Positions 26,970-35,680 of a stretch of 64,000 nt of DNA are shown here, one piece after another. The DNA comes from Mesorhizobium sp. L-8-3. GTDB taxonomy: Bacteria; Pseudomonadota; Alphaproteobacteria; Rhizobiales; Rhizobiaceae. Position numbers and translations under genes: made by a program. Location: positions 5,085,501-5,149,500 of the forward strand of contig NZ_AP023262.1 of assembly GCF_016756615.1 (NCBI RefSeq), written 5' to 3'. Below the pieces are notes generated by a model. The model was given only the letters and a program-made list of their open reading frames with translations. It had not been told where the DNA came from and ran no database searches. The stretch's first letter is position 1, and each line of letters starts with the position of its first letter.

Positions 26970-27318
26970 GGGCAAGCCCGCGCTCGAGCTGCTGGCCCGT
27001 ATTGAACGCGAACTCCCGGTCCGGCTCGATCGGGAAGTCGCCGACCGCGTCGTCCGTCATGGCGATCCCTGCATGCCGAACTTCATGGTTTCTCGTGCGA
27101 ACCTCCGATGCACGGGCATGATCGATCTCGGGCGACTCGGAGGAGGGGACCGCTATGCCGATCTGGCCTTGATGGTTGCGAATGCCGGGGGGAACTGGAC
27201 GATAAAGGCTCAGGCCGAGCAGGCTTTTTCAATCCTGTTCGACACTCTGGGGATCGCGAGACCGGACAACGAACGACTTGCCTTCTCTCTCCGGCTCGAC
27301 CCGCTGACCTGGGGCTGA
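26970..27318 (+). pseudogene. C-terminal relic of a streptomycin 3''-phosphotransferase (APH(3'')-like)
   Basis: The last roughly 115 residues of a StrA-type kinase remain. PALELLARIERELPVRLD is followed by the catalytic loop HGDPCMPNFM, the metal-binding IDLGRLG, RYADLALMVANA and the terminal RLDPLTWG. The ATP-binding N-lobe is absent and no start codon is credible, so no resistance is expected. Remembered StrA sequence matches closely in these motifs. The region sits among other relics (crcB, ACT gene). Confidence 0.8.
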
Positions 27319-27398
27319 TACTACATCGACCGTCCCAGCACCGCTTGGGCTCCAAGGGCCCATTGCAACGATTTGTGGAGGATGCGATCCTTCCGGGC

Positions 27399-27777
27399 AT
27401 GAGCATCACTCTTAGGCAACTCCCGGGAGAATACGCGGTTTCGCGTCTGGAAAATCACCCTTCCAGTCCCATTGTGGGCCGATGGCGACGGGTTCGTCAG
27501 CATAAGCCGCACCGATGACGAACTATCCGTCGTGTGCCAGCGTGAGCGTGTGCCCGATGGCGTCAAGTTCGATGACGGCTGGTCGTGCTTCAAGCTTCAG
27601 GGGCCGTTCGGATTCGGCGAGACCGGCATCATCTTGTCGGTGATCGAGCCGTTGTCCTCGAACGGCGTCGGCGTGTTCGTCGTGTCGACCTTCGATGGCG
27701 ACCATCTTCTGGTGAAGACGACGGACGCGGAAAAGACCCGCACGCTTTTGCGCCAGGCCGGTCACCTGCTCGTCTGA
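27399..27777 (+). pseudogene. Frameshifted ACT-domain protein gene
   Basis: Two frames join to give a small ACT-domain protein of about 125 residues. The first, from ATG 27399, reads SITLRQLPGEYAVSRLE. After about 27460 the match continues one frame on: WADGDGFVSISRTDDELSVV, CFKLQGPFGFG, then LSVIEPLSSNGVGVFVVSTF. One inserted base around 27455-27470 accounts for the break. ACT domains of this type bind amino acids; the function of the free-standing family is not known. A distal GTG/TTG start could still yield a 3' fragment. Confidence 0.7.
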
Positions 27778-27873
27778 AGGGGAACGGTGGGCTGGTCCCG
27801 TCAGCAACGGCGGTTCAGATGGAAGCAGGCGCGGCCGCACGCATTTCGACGCGGCACGGGGCAAGCGCCTCGA

Positions 27874-29115
27874 TCAGAACCGCCGTCTCTTCGCCAACAG
27901 AAACACCGCCAGTACGCAGCACAGCAGGCCAAGGAATGATGGCAGCCCCTGATGTCCGATCAGTTGCATCGCCAGTCCCGTCGCGGGCGAGCCCACGATG
28001 CCGCCGGTGCCCCATACGAACGCGAAGGCCGCTGTACCGGCGACCAAGGCTTGACCGGTGAAACGCTCGCCGAGCTGGATCAGCGACATGGTGTAGATCC
28101 CGAACGAGACCCCGCCCCAGACGAAAACGACCGGCCAGACGAGCCAGGTGTTGAAGATCGACGGCAGCAGCAGGCAGCCGGCCAGCGAAGCCAGGACACA
28201 GAATAACATCGTCCGCGTCGAGCCAGACTGTTCGGCCAGGCGCCCGAGCAGAATCTGCAGCGCGGCATTGCCTGCGATGAAACTGCCGATAAGCGAAGCC
28301 ATACGCTCCTCGGCGCTGCCGAGCGCGGCGCCATAGACAGCGAACAAGGAAAGCAGGACCTGCTCGAAGGCGGCTGCTGCAAAAACCGCGAACAAGAGGA
28401 GCGGCGCCAGTGCGAAGAAGCCGACGACCGATGTTGCCCCGCCTTCATGCGGCATGCCAGGCAGGCGCGGTACGACCGCAAGCACGATCAGGCCGCAAAG
28501 AAGGAAGGACACGATGCCGATCATGAAGGGCGGCCAACCCTGCGTGCCGACCAGGCCGAGCGACAGCGGGCCGATGGCGACGCCGCCCGAAACGACCGAC
28601 GAATAGAGGCCCATGATGCGGCCCCGGCGTGACGCGGGCGCGATCGAGATCAGCCAGGTTTCGCTGATAACGTAAAGCGGGTTGGCGAAGAAACCGAGCA
28701 GGAAGCGGAGCGGCATCCAGGCCCAGACGTCCTGCATCAGGGCAATCGCGATCAGGGTGAGCGCGGCCAGGATCGAACACAGGATCGCAAGCCGCGTCCC
28801 GCCCACTCGCCGCGCCAGCGCCGGAATGAGGGGCGCGGATACGACGAAACCCAGCGGCGTCATCGCCGCCGACAAACCGATCAGGCCTGATGTCATTCCC
28901 TGCCGCTCCAGGATGAAACTGAGCAGCGGATAGGTCAGCCCCTGTGCCACGGCGAACACCGTGACGGTCGCGATGATGCCCGCCATCGCGGCCCATGGCA
29001 TCCGATTCTCTCGCGTCGCGCTTTCGGCAGACTTCGCGCCGCCAAATTCCGGCAAGAGCCGGCGAACCACCACGGCGCGCGGAAACTGGCGATCCCGTAT
29101 CATTGGCCGCCTCAT
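27874..29115 (-). CDS. MFS transporter
   Basis: The 413-residue protein has about twelve membrane helices; the opening AAMAGIIATVTVFAVAQGL and the loop RVGGTRLA after helix 2 correspond to the MFS pattern of the YcaD/YfcJ-like group. Substrate is unknown. The upstream ATG at 29115 overlaps the stop of the DUF1127 gene (ATGA), which argues for coupling; an ATG at 29001 is an alternative that removes 38 unconserved residues. Confidence 0.85.
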   Translation of the reverse strand: MRRPMIRDRQFPRAVVVRRLLPEFGGAKSAESATRENRMPWAAMAGIIATVTVFAVAQGLTYPLLSFILERQGMTSGLIGLSAAMTPLGFVVSAPLIPALARRVGGTRLAILCSILAALTLIAIALMQDVWAWMPLRFLLGFFANPLYVISETWLISIAPASRRGRIMGLYSSVVSGGVAIGPLSLGLVGTQGWPPFMIGIVSFLLCGLIVLAVVPRLPGMPHEGGATSVVGFFALAPLLLFAVFAAAAFEQVLLSLFAVYGAALGSAEERMASLIGSFIAGNAALQILLGRLAEQSGSTRTMLFCVLASLAGCLLLPSIFNTWLVWPVVFVWGGVSFGIYTMSLIQLGERFTGQALVAGTAAFAFVWGTGGIVGSPATGLAMQLIGHQGLPSFLGLLCCVLAVFLLAKRRRF

Positions 29116-29357
29116 GCCTGCCAGAAGGGCTTGGCGATCTCCGCCTCGACCTGCCGTCTCGTCAGGCCGATATCGTCGATCAAATGGGGATTGGCCCGCG
29201 ACATCTGCTCGAGGTCCCAGCGAAAGCGTTTCCGCTCTTCCCAGGTCGCGATAATGCTTCGCAGGGTTGCCAGGTGCCGACGCGACACTTCCGCCGGTCC
29301 CACGGGCGCTCCCGGCCGCGCTGCCTGGTGCGGGGCCGACGCGAGGGTATCGTTCAT
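29112..29357 (-). CDS. DUF1127 domain-containing small protein
   Basis: The product has 81 residues with the DUF1127 signature near the C-terminus: WEERKRFRWDLEQMSR, then HLIDDIGLTRRQVEAEI. Small alphaproteobacterial proteins of this class have been tied to RNA turnover and to phosphate or stress physiology, so the role here is uncertain. ATG 29357 has GGAGG 6 bases upstream. The stop overlaps the MFS start. It is divergent from the CadC-like regulator. Confidence 0.85.
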   Translation of the reverse strand: MNDTLASAPHQAARPGAPVGPAEVSRRHLATLRSIIATWEERKRFRWDLEQMSRANPHLIDDIGLTRRQVEAEIAKPFWQA

Positions 29358-29481
29358 GGCAACCTCCATATGGTTTGAGGGTGCTGGGGCAGCCCCTCGC
29401 TCGGACAGAAGCTGCGGGATACGAACGGCGGCGTCATTAAGCTCGCCCGAATAGTTCCAAAAACTTCCAAACCGGCTATAG

Positions 29482-30996
29482 ATGCGCCGCATGCAGGGAT
29501 CGCGCTTTGCCTTTGGTCCGTTCGTGCTCGATCCGGGTGCCGGAACGCTCCTTCGGAACGATGTCCCCGTTGCCGTCGGCTATCGCGGGCTGAAGCTGCT
29601 TGCGGCGCTCGTCGGACGATCCGGCGAGATCCTGGCCAAGGTCGAGCTGATGGACGCGGCGTGGCCGGGCACGGCAGTGGAGGAAGGCAACCTCACCGTC
29701 CAGATTGCGGCGCTGCGAAAGCTGCTAGGTCCGGCCGCCGACGGCGGTGAATGGATCGCCACGGTTCCGCGCGTCGGCTACCGCTTCACGGGGGCAACGG
29801 AAACGCTCGGTGGCGCGAAGCGAAAGCATTTGCCGCTGCCGGACAAACCATCGATAGCCGTGCTGCCCTTCGTCAATGTCGGCAACGATCCCGAGCAGGA
29901 ATCGTTCGTGGATGGGTTGACCGAAGACCTGATCACCGACCTCTCCAGGTCAGGCCTGTTCGTCATCGCGCGCAACTCGGCCTTCGCCTACAAGGGAAAG
30001 GCGATGGACGTGCGCGGAATCGCTGAGGAACTCGGCGTACGCTACCTGCTGCAGGGCAACGCACGACGCGCCGCGGGGCGCGTGCGCATCAATGCCCAAC
30101 TGGTCGACGCAGCGAGTGGCGATCATCTCTGGGCGGAACGTTTCGATCGCAGCCTGGAGGATATCTTTGCCGTTCAGGACGAGGTCACGGGCAAGATCGT
30201 GGAGGCGTTGCTCGGACGGCTGCGCACACCGCCGCCGCGCAACCGGCCCAAAAATATCGAGGCCTATGATCTCTGCGTGCGGGCGCGCAAGCTGATGGAT
30301 GATACGCCGCAGACGGCCCGGGAAGCGCATCTGATGCTCACGCGTGCGGTTTCGCTCGATCCGGGATATGCCGAGGCCCATCGCTGGCTCGCCATGAACC
30401 ACTGGATGGGATGGGTGCATAGCGGCGGACCGGCCGAATCCAGCCGCAGGGTTGCCTTGGAACTGGCGCGCAAAGCCGTTGCGATCGATCCCAACGATGC
30501 AGGTAGCCGCTGGGTCCTGGCGTATCTGCTTGCCTATGAGCGCAGCTTCGCCGAGGCGGATGCGGAATTCGCCAGGGCGATCGAACTCGACCCGAACGAG
30601 GCCGACACCTGGGCGGCGTTATCCGACATTGCGGTCCTTGCCGGGCGGGTCGAGGAGGGCCTCGAGCACAGTCGCAAGGCGTTCCGGCTGAACCCGTTTC
30701 CGGCAAGTTGGTACTATCTGACGCTCGGCCAGGCGCAATATGCGGCCGGCGAATACGAGGCTGCCGTCGAGACACTGCGCAAGGACGAGACTTATCGTAC
30801 GAGCTCACGCCGTTTCCTGGCGGCAAGCCTTGCCCAACTGGGCCGGCTCGACGAGGCGCGCGCAGAGGTCGAACTTTTTTTGGTCGCCAACCCGCATTTC
30901 ACGACCCGCCACTGGGCCTCGACGGAGCCGTTCCGCGACGCTGCGACGCTCGAGCATTTCGTCGATGGCTTCCGCAAGGCGGGTCTTCCGGAATGA
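29482..30996 (+). CDS. CadC-like winged-helix regulator with TolB-like and TPR domains
   Basis: The 504-residue protein has an OmpR/CadC-type DNA-binding domain at about residues 5-105 (FGPFVLDPGAGTLLRN, LMDAAWPG, VTVQIAALRKLLG-like helix, VPRVGYRF). A TolB-like N-terminal segment follows (PSIAVLPFVNVGNDPEQESF, LTEDLITDLSR), then about six TPR-like helical repeats to the C-terminus. No membrane helix is seen, unlike classical CadC. Proteins of this layout are common in Rhizobiales. The target is unknown; the divergent DUF1127-MFS pair is the nearest candidate. Confidence 0.85.
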   Translation: MRRMQGSRFAFGPFVLDPGAGTLLRNDVPVAVGYRGLKLLAALVGRSGEILAKVELMDAAWPGTAVEEGNLTVQIAALRKLLGPAADGGEWIATVPRVGYRFTGATETLGGAKRKHLPLPDKPSIAVLPFVNVGNDPEQESFVDGLTEDLITDLSRSGLFVIARNSAFAYKGKAMDVRGIAEELGVRYLLQGNARRAAGRVRINAQLVDAASGDHLWAERFDRSLEDIFAVQDEVTGKIVEALLGRLRTPPPRNRPKNIEAYDLCVRARKLMDDTPQTAREAHLMLTRAVSLDPGYAEAHRWLAMNHWMGWVHSGGPAESSRRVALELARKAVAIDPNDAGSRWVLAYLLAYERSFAEADAEFARAIELDPNEADTWAALSDIAVLAGRVEEGLEHSRKAFRLNPFPASWYYLTLGQAQYAAGEYEAAVETLRKDETYRTSSRRFLAASLAQLGRLDEARAEVELFLVANPHFTTRHWASTEPFRDAATLEHFVDGFRKAGLPE

Positions 30997-31161
30997 CGCG
31001 CCGACCAGAGGGTAGGGCGCGGCAAAGTGCGACAGTGACGCGCCTTCCTGGTGCCGACCAGAGCCGACGATCGGGGCGTCAGCTGGTTGGGATTGCGCAA
31101 GCACGACCAGCCAACTTCCGGCTATAGCTCTGAGAGCCTGAAAGCGAGAGGCGGCCGGGTT

Positions 31162-32073
31162 TCAAACCTGCCTGACGATGGTGCCGATCACATTGACGAG
31201 AAGGCGCGCGGCGGTCAGGGCCGACAGGCCGTCAATGTCGGCGGGAGGATAGAGTTCGACAAGGTCGAATCCTGTGATCCTGGCCCGCCTGCCGAGGCCC
31301 GCGATCAGGTCGATCACCTGCGTGTAGGTGAGGCCGCCGGGCGTACGCCCAGCCACGCCCGGCATGATGCCGGGATCGAGGCCGTCGCAGTCGAGGGTGA
31401 CGACGATCCGCGCTCCTTTCGGAATATGCCGGAGAGCGGCTTCGACGCCCTGGGCGTGAACCTCGCGGGCGGTCACGAAGCGGGCGCCATAGTGCCGCGC
31501 CGCTTCGATTTCAGTGAGACGTGCGCTGCCCACGCCACGGATGCCGACCTGCACGATGCCGGCGACATGTGGCATCTCGCTCGCTCGGCGCATCGGGTTC
31601 GAATAGCCGTAGCGTTCGCCATGCAACTCGTCGCGCCAGTCTATATGGGCATCGATCTGCAGGACCCAGACCGGGCCGTGATCCGCAAAGCCGGCGAGGA
31701 AGGGAATGGGCACGGAATCGTCGCCGCCGAGCAGGATCGGTACGGCCGCCAATGCCAGGACCTCGCGCGTCTTCGCCGCGATCCGGGCCCGGTTGCCGGC
31801 ATTGTCATGCATGGTGGTCGGGATGTCGCCGGCGTCGACGCAGCAGACCGGCTTGCCGTCGAACAGCGGGCCGCCGAGATCGAAATCCCAGTGCTCGACG
31901 AGCGCGGCATCGATCTGGCTCGCGGCGCGGATAGCGTCGGCGGCCAAGGCATAGCCACTGCTGTCCTTGCCGGGATAAGTGCTGCCGTGACCGGCTCCGA
32001 AGATCACCGCACGGGGCATGCGGCCTTCCGCGAGGCGATCGGGAAAGCCGAGAAAGGAAGGTGAGGCGGTCAT
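31162..32073 (-). CDS. Agmatinase/arginase-family ureohydrolase
   Basis: This is a 303-residue ureohydrolase. The binuclear manganese motifs are present as LLGGDDSVPIP, QIDAHIDWRD and TLDCDGLDPG. The first motif has Asp where most agmatinases have the metal-ligand His (GGDHS), which may alter metal binding or mark a distinct subgroup. It would release urea from a guanidino compound; agmatine is only the family default. It is convergent with the CadC-like gene. Upstream lies the TetR gene on the same strand, 56 bp away. Confidence 0.82.
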   Translation of the reverse strand: MTASPSFLGFPDRLAEGRMPRAVIFGAGHGSTYPGKDSSGYALAADAIRAASQIDAALVEHWDFDLGGPLFDGKPVCCVDAGDIPTTMHDNAGNRARIAAKTREVLALAAVPILLGGDDSVPIPFLAGFADHGPVWVLQIDAHIDWRDELHGERYGYSNPMRRASEMPHVAGIVQVGIRGVGSARLTEIEAARHYGARFVTAREVHAQGVEAALRHIPKGARIVVTLDCDGLDPGIMPGVAGRTPGGLTYTQVIDLIAGLGRRARITGFDLVELYPPADIDGLSALTAARLLVNVIGTIVRQV

Positions 32074-32129
32074 TTCTTGATTGGCCTTGATGATGGTTTA
32101 GCCGAAATTTCGGTGTTGCCGGTAAAACT

Positions 32130-32825
32130 TTATCTTGGTGAGAGGCCATCGAGCAGGAAGCCGAGGCCTTTCCGGAAAGCACCATCCCAATCGTCATCCA
32201 ACAGCAGCCGGGAGCGTTCGATTGTCGCGTAGCGTTCGCTGAGGCGTGCAAGGCGCTGCTGCGCGGCGGCCCTGTCGTCGTCCGAGAGGTCGAAGCTCGC
32301 CCGGGTGATGGTGGCGCCCATCACATAGTTCCAGAGCGACCATATCGCGACGTTCAGATCTGCGTCCGCTACACCGGCTCTGGACAAGGTCTTGCTCAGC
32401 AGTTCCAGGCGACTGAGGATGTTCGGGCCGAGCGCACGGCGCGGCAACAGCGATGTCGACCAAGGATGGCGCAGCATGCTGGCGCGCCAGTCTTCGAGCA
32501 TGTCAACGACTTCTCTACGCCAGTCTTGAGACTCAACCATTGGCGGCGGTCCGCGATAATCGAGCACAGAGTCGAGCGCCAGATCAAAGACATCCTCTTT
32601 GTTGTCGACGTGCCAATATAGGCTCATCACGCCCGAGCCGAGGCGATCGGCCAGCCGACGCATCGTCAATCCGCCAACTCCTTGAGCGTCCAGCAGTTCT
32701 ACCGCGGTCGCCACGATACGCTCCCGAGAGAGAGGCGGCTCACTGCGCGGCTCCTGCACGGGCTGGAGCCACTCACTCATCCGTTGAGACCGTTTGCGCC
32801 GGGCGCCGCTACGTTTGGCTGCCAT
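32130..32825 (-). CDS. TetR/AcrR-family transcriptional regulator
   Basis: The 231-residue repressor has its helix-turn-helix at about residues 30-75 (RERIVATAVELLDAQG, LTMRRLADRLG, SLYWHVDNKEDVFDLAL) and a helical ligand domain related to the TetR C-terminal family. ATG 32825 has GAGGAAG 5-7 bases upstream; a longer frame reaches across the intergenic region but is not credible. It is divergent from the exported RidA-like gene and is separated from it by two operator-like repeats. Confidence 0.9.
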   Translation of the reverse strand: MAAKRSGARRKRSQRMSEWLQPVQEPRSEPPLSRERIVATAVELLDAQGVGGLTMRRLADRLGSGVMSLYWHVDNKEDVFDLALDSVLDYRGPPPMVESQDWRREVVDMLEDWRASMLRHPWSTSLLPRRALGPNILSRLELLSKTLSRAGVADADLNVAIWSLWNYVMGATITRASFDLSDDDRAAAQQRLARLSERYATIERSRLLLDDDWDGAFRKGLGFLLDGLSPR

Positions 32826-32893
32826 CCGTCTTCCTCGCTGTTCAGAACGTCGATTTTGACCGGCAACGCGACGAATGTCGATCTGGAACGATT

Positions 32894-32938
32894 GACTCGT
32901 ACGTCGTACCATACGATGACTCGTACACCGTATGAGTC
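32894..32938. promoter_or_regulatory. Tandem operator-like repeats between tetR and ridA-like gene
   Basis: A dyad at 32918-32938 has arms GACTCGTAC and GTATGAGTC around ACC (8 of 9 arm positions match). A second copy starts at 32894 with the same GACTCGTAC and GTA at identical offsets, giving a 24-bp period. Length and position in a divergent promoter fit a TetR-type operator pair. Confidence 0.6.
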
Positions 32939-33018
32939 GTCGCATGGGCGATACGGTTTCAGGTTCAATCATGCCGACCGCGGGGGGCGCTCGCAGTCCG
33001 CAGAGCCAAGAGAAAATC

Positions 33019-33507
33019 ATGTCACGCGCAATCGAGCATCTGTTTATCGGAGGGCTAATCATCATGACCCTGGGAGTTCCCACTGCCACGACGGCGAACG
33101 AGAATGATCGCAAGCTGACCATCGTCAATCCACAAGACCTCTACGACCCGTCGCCGAATGGCTACAGCACGGCGGTGATCACGCCCCGCGAAGCCCGGGT
33201 TGCCTACATCTCCGGACAGGGCGGCCAGGACAGCACGGGAGCCTTGTCGCCCGACTTCGCTCTCCAGGTTGAGCAGGCCTACGCAAATTTGCGCACCGCA
33301 CTCGATGCACTCGGTGCCAGGCCGGATCAGGTCGCCAAGCTCACGGTCTTCGTGGTCGATCACGATATGTCCAAGCTCGAGGTGTTGACCAAGAGCGTCA
33401 AGGAAATGTTCGGCGAGGCGCTGCCGGCACAGACATTGATTCCCGTGCCCAAACTGGCGGTCGACGGCATGCTGTTCGAAGTGGAGGCCGTGGCCGTGCT
33501 TGATTAG
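33019..33507 (+). CDS. RidA (YjgF/YER057c/UK114) family protein with signal peptide
   Basis: The precursor has 162 residues: signal peptide IEHLFIGGLIIMTLGVPTATTA, then the RidA fold (AYISGQGGQDSTGAL, FALQVEQAYANLRTALDALG, VVDHDMSKLEVL, PAQTLIPVPKLAVDGMLFEVEA). Cytosolic RidA deaminates reactive enamines/imines using a conserved Arg; here that position in the last strand segment reads VPKLA, so the classic RidA arginine is not obvious and this is more likely a YjgF-relative. Export sets it apart from housekeeping RidA. ATG 33019 follows AGAGAAAATC. It is divergent from the TetR gene. Confidence 0.8.
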   Translation: MSRAIEHLFIGGLIIMTLGVPTATTANENDRKLTIVNPQDLYDPSPNGYSTAVITPREARVAYISGQGGQDSTGALSPDFALQVEQAYANLRTALDALGARPDQVAKLTVFVVDHDMSKLEVLTKSVKEMFGEALPAQTLIPVPKLAVDGMLFEVEAVAVLD

Positions 33508-34204
33508 CGGGGGCGGTGCGTCGGAATCATCGGCATCGCTTCGCTAGGGCAGGGTGATGCCGTCACGCCTCACCTCACTACAGCTACAAGTCGCATAAGA
33601 TAGATTATGGAACTGAAAGCCGTGACCCTGGCTTGGTGCCAAGCCAATCGCCCTGGGTTTTTCTCCCGTGGCTCGACTGGTCGAACACGTGCTGCATGGC
33701 CAATGGTCGCTTCCAATAGGTCACGCGACCGTCGGCCGGTCGCGAGGTTGTGGTTTCTCGGACACAGAGAGCGCCGCGATCTTCTGCCAAATGGTTGGGC
33801 CGTATGCGGCGGGTCGATCTCGAAGGCCGATTACCGATCACCGCCAAACGGGCCCATCGGCGGCGATCGTGTCCGTTCGCAACATCAATTCGTCCGTAAC
33901 CTTATTGTTGATCGACAAGGTATTGTTCATAGGCCACAATTTGGGCGTCATTGCCATAGGTCGCAAGATGCTGGCGCCGGTAGACCTGCCTTGAAGGAAG
34001 TGATTGCGCTGTCGTCCATAATTGCCTGAAAATACGACAAAAGTCCGATTCTCTAGACGGTACTGGCCGATCGGCTGCCGCGGATGACTTGGCTCGACCG
34101 GCGAGGGGTTGAGTACGGGCTTGCCGCCCTTCCCCGCACTCGCTGGCCGCGAAAGCCCGTCGGGAGCCCGCACACCCCGCGGACGGCAAGGAGCCTGCGG
34201 CTCT
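33508..34204. other. Gene-free region with strong hairpins; decayed fixI tail at its right end
   Basis: No intact gene is seen in about 700 bp. Two strong inverted repeats occur: TGGCTTGG-TG-CCAAGCCA (33629-33646) and CGCGACCG/CGGTCGCG with a 5-base loop (33724-33744). The right part (about 34100-34204) may still hold degraded fixI sequence in another minus-strand frame (AEEPQAP then RGVRAPDGL). The region looks like a deletion or insertion junction. Confidence 0.5.
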
Positions 34205-35680
34205 TCAGCGCGCGCTGATTTGGCGTTTGCGTGCGGAGGCAATCTTCTCTAGAGCCTCGCCGATCCGACCATCGAGGAATCCATTGATGACTGCCAGGAC
34301 GCCAGAAAGCCGCGGTACGCTCGAGGTCAGCGTGCCGGTCTTGTCGAAGACCACCATGTCGATCTCGGCCAGGCGCTCGATGCCTGAACCGTCCCTCACC
34401 ATGATCCCGTTCTCGAACAGGCGTCGTGCGGCCACGACCTGCACGATCGGGACGGCGAGGCCCAGGGCGCAGGGGCATGTGATGATCAGCACCGCGATGG
34501 CGACGCCGATCGATCGATGCCAGTCGCCGGTTGCCGCCATCCATCCCAGGAACGTCAGGAAGGCGGCGGCGTGGACGACAGGCGCGTAGAGCCGCGCGGC
34601 GCGATCGGCAAGCCGCCGGTAGCGCGCCCGCCCGCCTTCGGCGGCCTCCATGAGGCGGACCATCTCCGCGAGGAACGATACTTGCGCGCCGGCTTCGGCG
34701 ACAATTGTCAAGGGCCCTGAGAGGTTCAGCGTTCCGGCGATGACCGGCGCGCCGACCGCAACGCGCTGCGGGCTGCTTTCCCCGGTCGCGATCGCGCAAT
34801 CGAGTTCGGAGGCCCCCTCCTCCACCCTGCCGTCGACCGGCACGCGGTCGCCGATAGCAAGCCGGATGCGCATTCCAGGTCTTATCTCGTCGACAGGAAG
34901 ATAGTCGAGGCTGCCATCCGCCCTCAGGACCGTTGCACCGCGCGGAGCCAGCCGCATCAGCCCGCGCACTGCAGCGCGCGCTTTCTCACGCATCATCTGA
35001 TCAAGAACGCGACCGATCAACAGAAAGAAGATGAGGGATGTCGCCGCGTCGAAGTAAGCGTGCTCTCCATTGTGCATGGTGTCGTAGAGGCTGAGGCCGA
35101 AGGCCAGTACGACACCGATTGATATCGGCACGTCCATATTGGTGCGGCCCTTGCGAAGAGCGCCCCAGGCGGAGCCGAAGAAGATCGACCCGGAATAGAG
35201 GAGAGCTGGCAGGGCCAGGAGTGCCGATATCGAATGGAAGGCATTACGGGTCTCGGGGTCTGCACCGGACCACACGGAGACCGAGAGCAGCATGATGTTC
35301 ATGGCGCAGAAGCCTGCGACGGCGAGCGCCCGGACCAGACGCGACAGCTCGGGATCGCCGGTTTCGGCGCTTGCGTCGAACAGATGCGCGGAATAGCCGA
35401 GCTCAGCCAGGGGCTCGATCAAGGGCGGAGGCTCTTCGCCGCGCCATTTGATCGCCACGCGTCGGGTCGACAAGTTCACCCGCACTTGGGCCACATCCGG
35501 CAAACGCCCGAGCCCGTTTTCGATCGCCCGGATGCAACTGGCGCAACGGACGCCGGGGACCGAAAGGTCGGTCTGCCTGAGGCCATCTTCGAGGGCGCGG
35601 CTTGCGAGCCGGATCTCCTCGCGCCGCGGCGCGCCGCCCAGATCGGCGCCGGCTTCGGCGCCAGGCGCGCAACAGCTCAA
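34205..35680 (-). pseudogene. fixI: Truncated FixI/CcoI copper-transporting P1B-ATPase
   Basis: FixI supplies copper to cbb3 oxidase. Present in order are a cysteine-rich start (SCCAPGAEA), the heavy-metal-associated domain (GVRCASCIRAIENGL), the membrane region, TGES, the intramembrane CPCALGL site and the phosphorylation motif DKTGTLT. The frame ends about 38 residues after DKTGTLT, so the rest of the P and N domains and the GDGxNDxP hinge (about 260 residues) are missing. Near 34214 a one-base shift would continue a weak match (RAEEPQAP), suggesting a frameshift followed by decay. TTG 35680 overlaps the DUF2189 stop (TTGA). It should be inactive as an ATPase. Confidence 0.85.

Noticed and set aside
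33605-33994. Small frames in the 33.5-34.2 kb gap (minus 33605-33847, plus 33668-33994)
   Set aside because: No motif, no ribosome site of note and neither frame has credible composition; the region looks like junction DNA.
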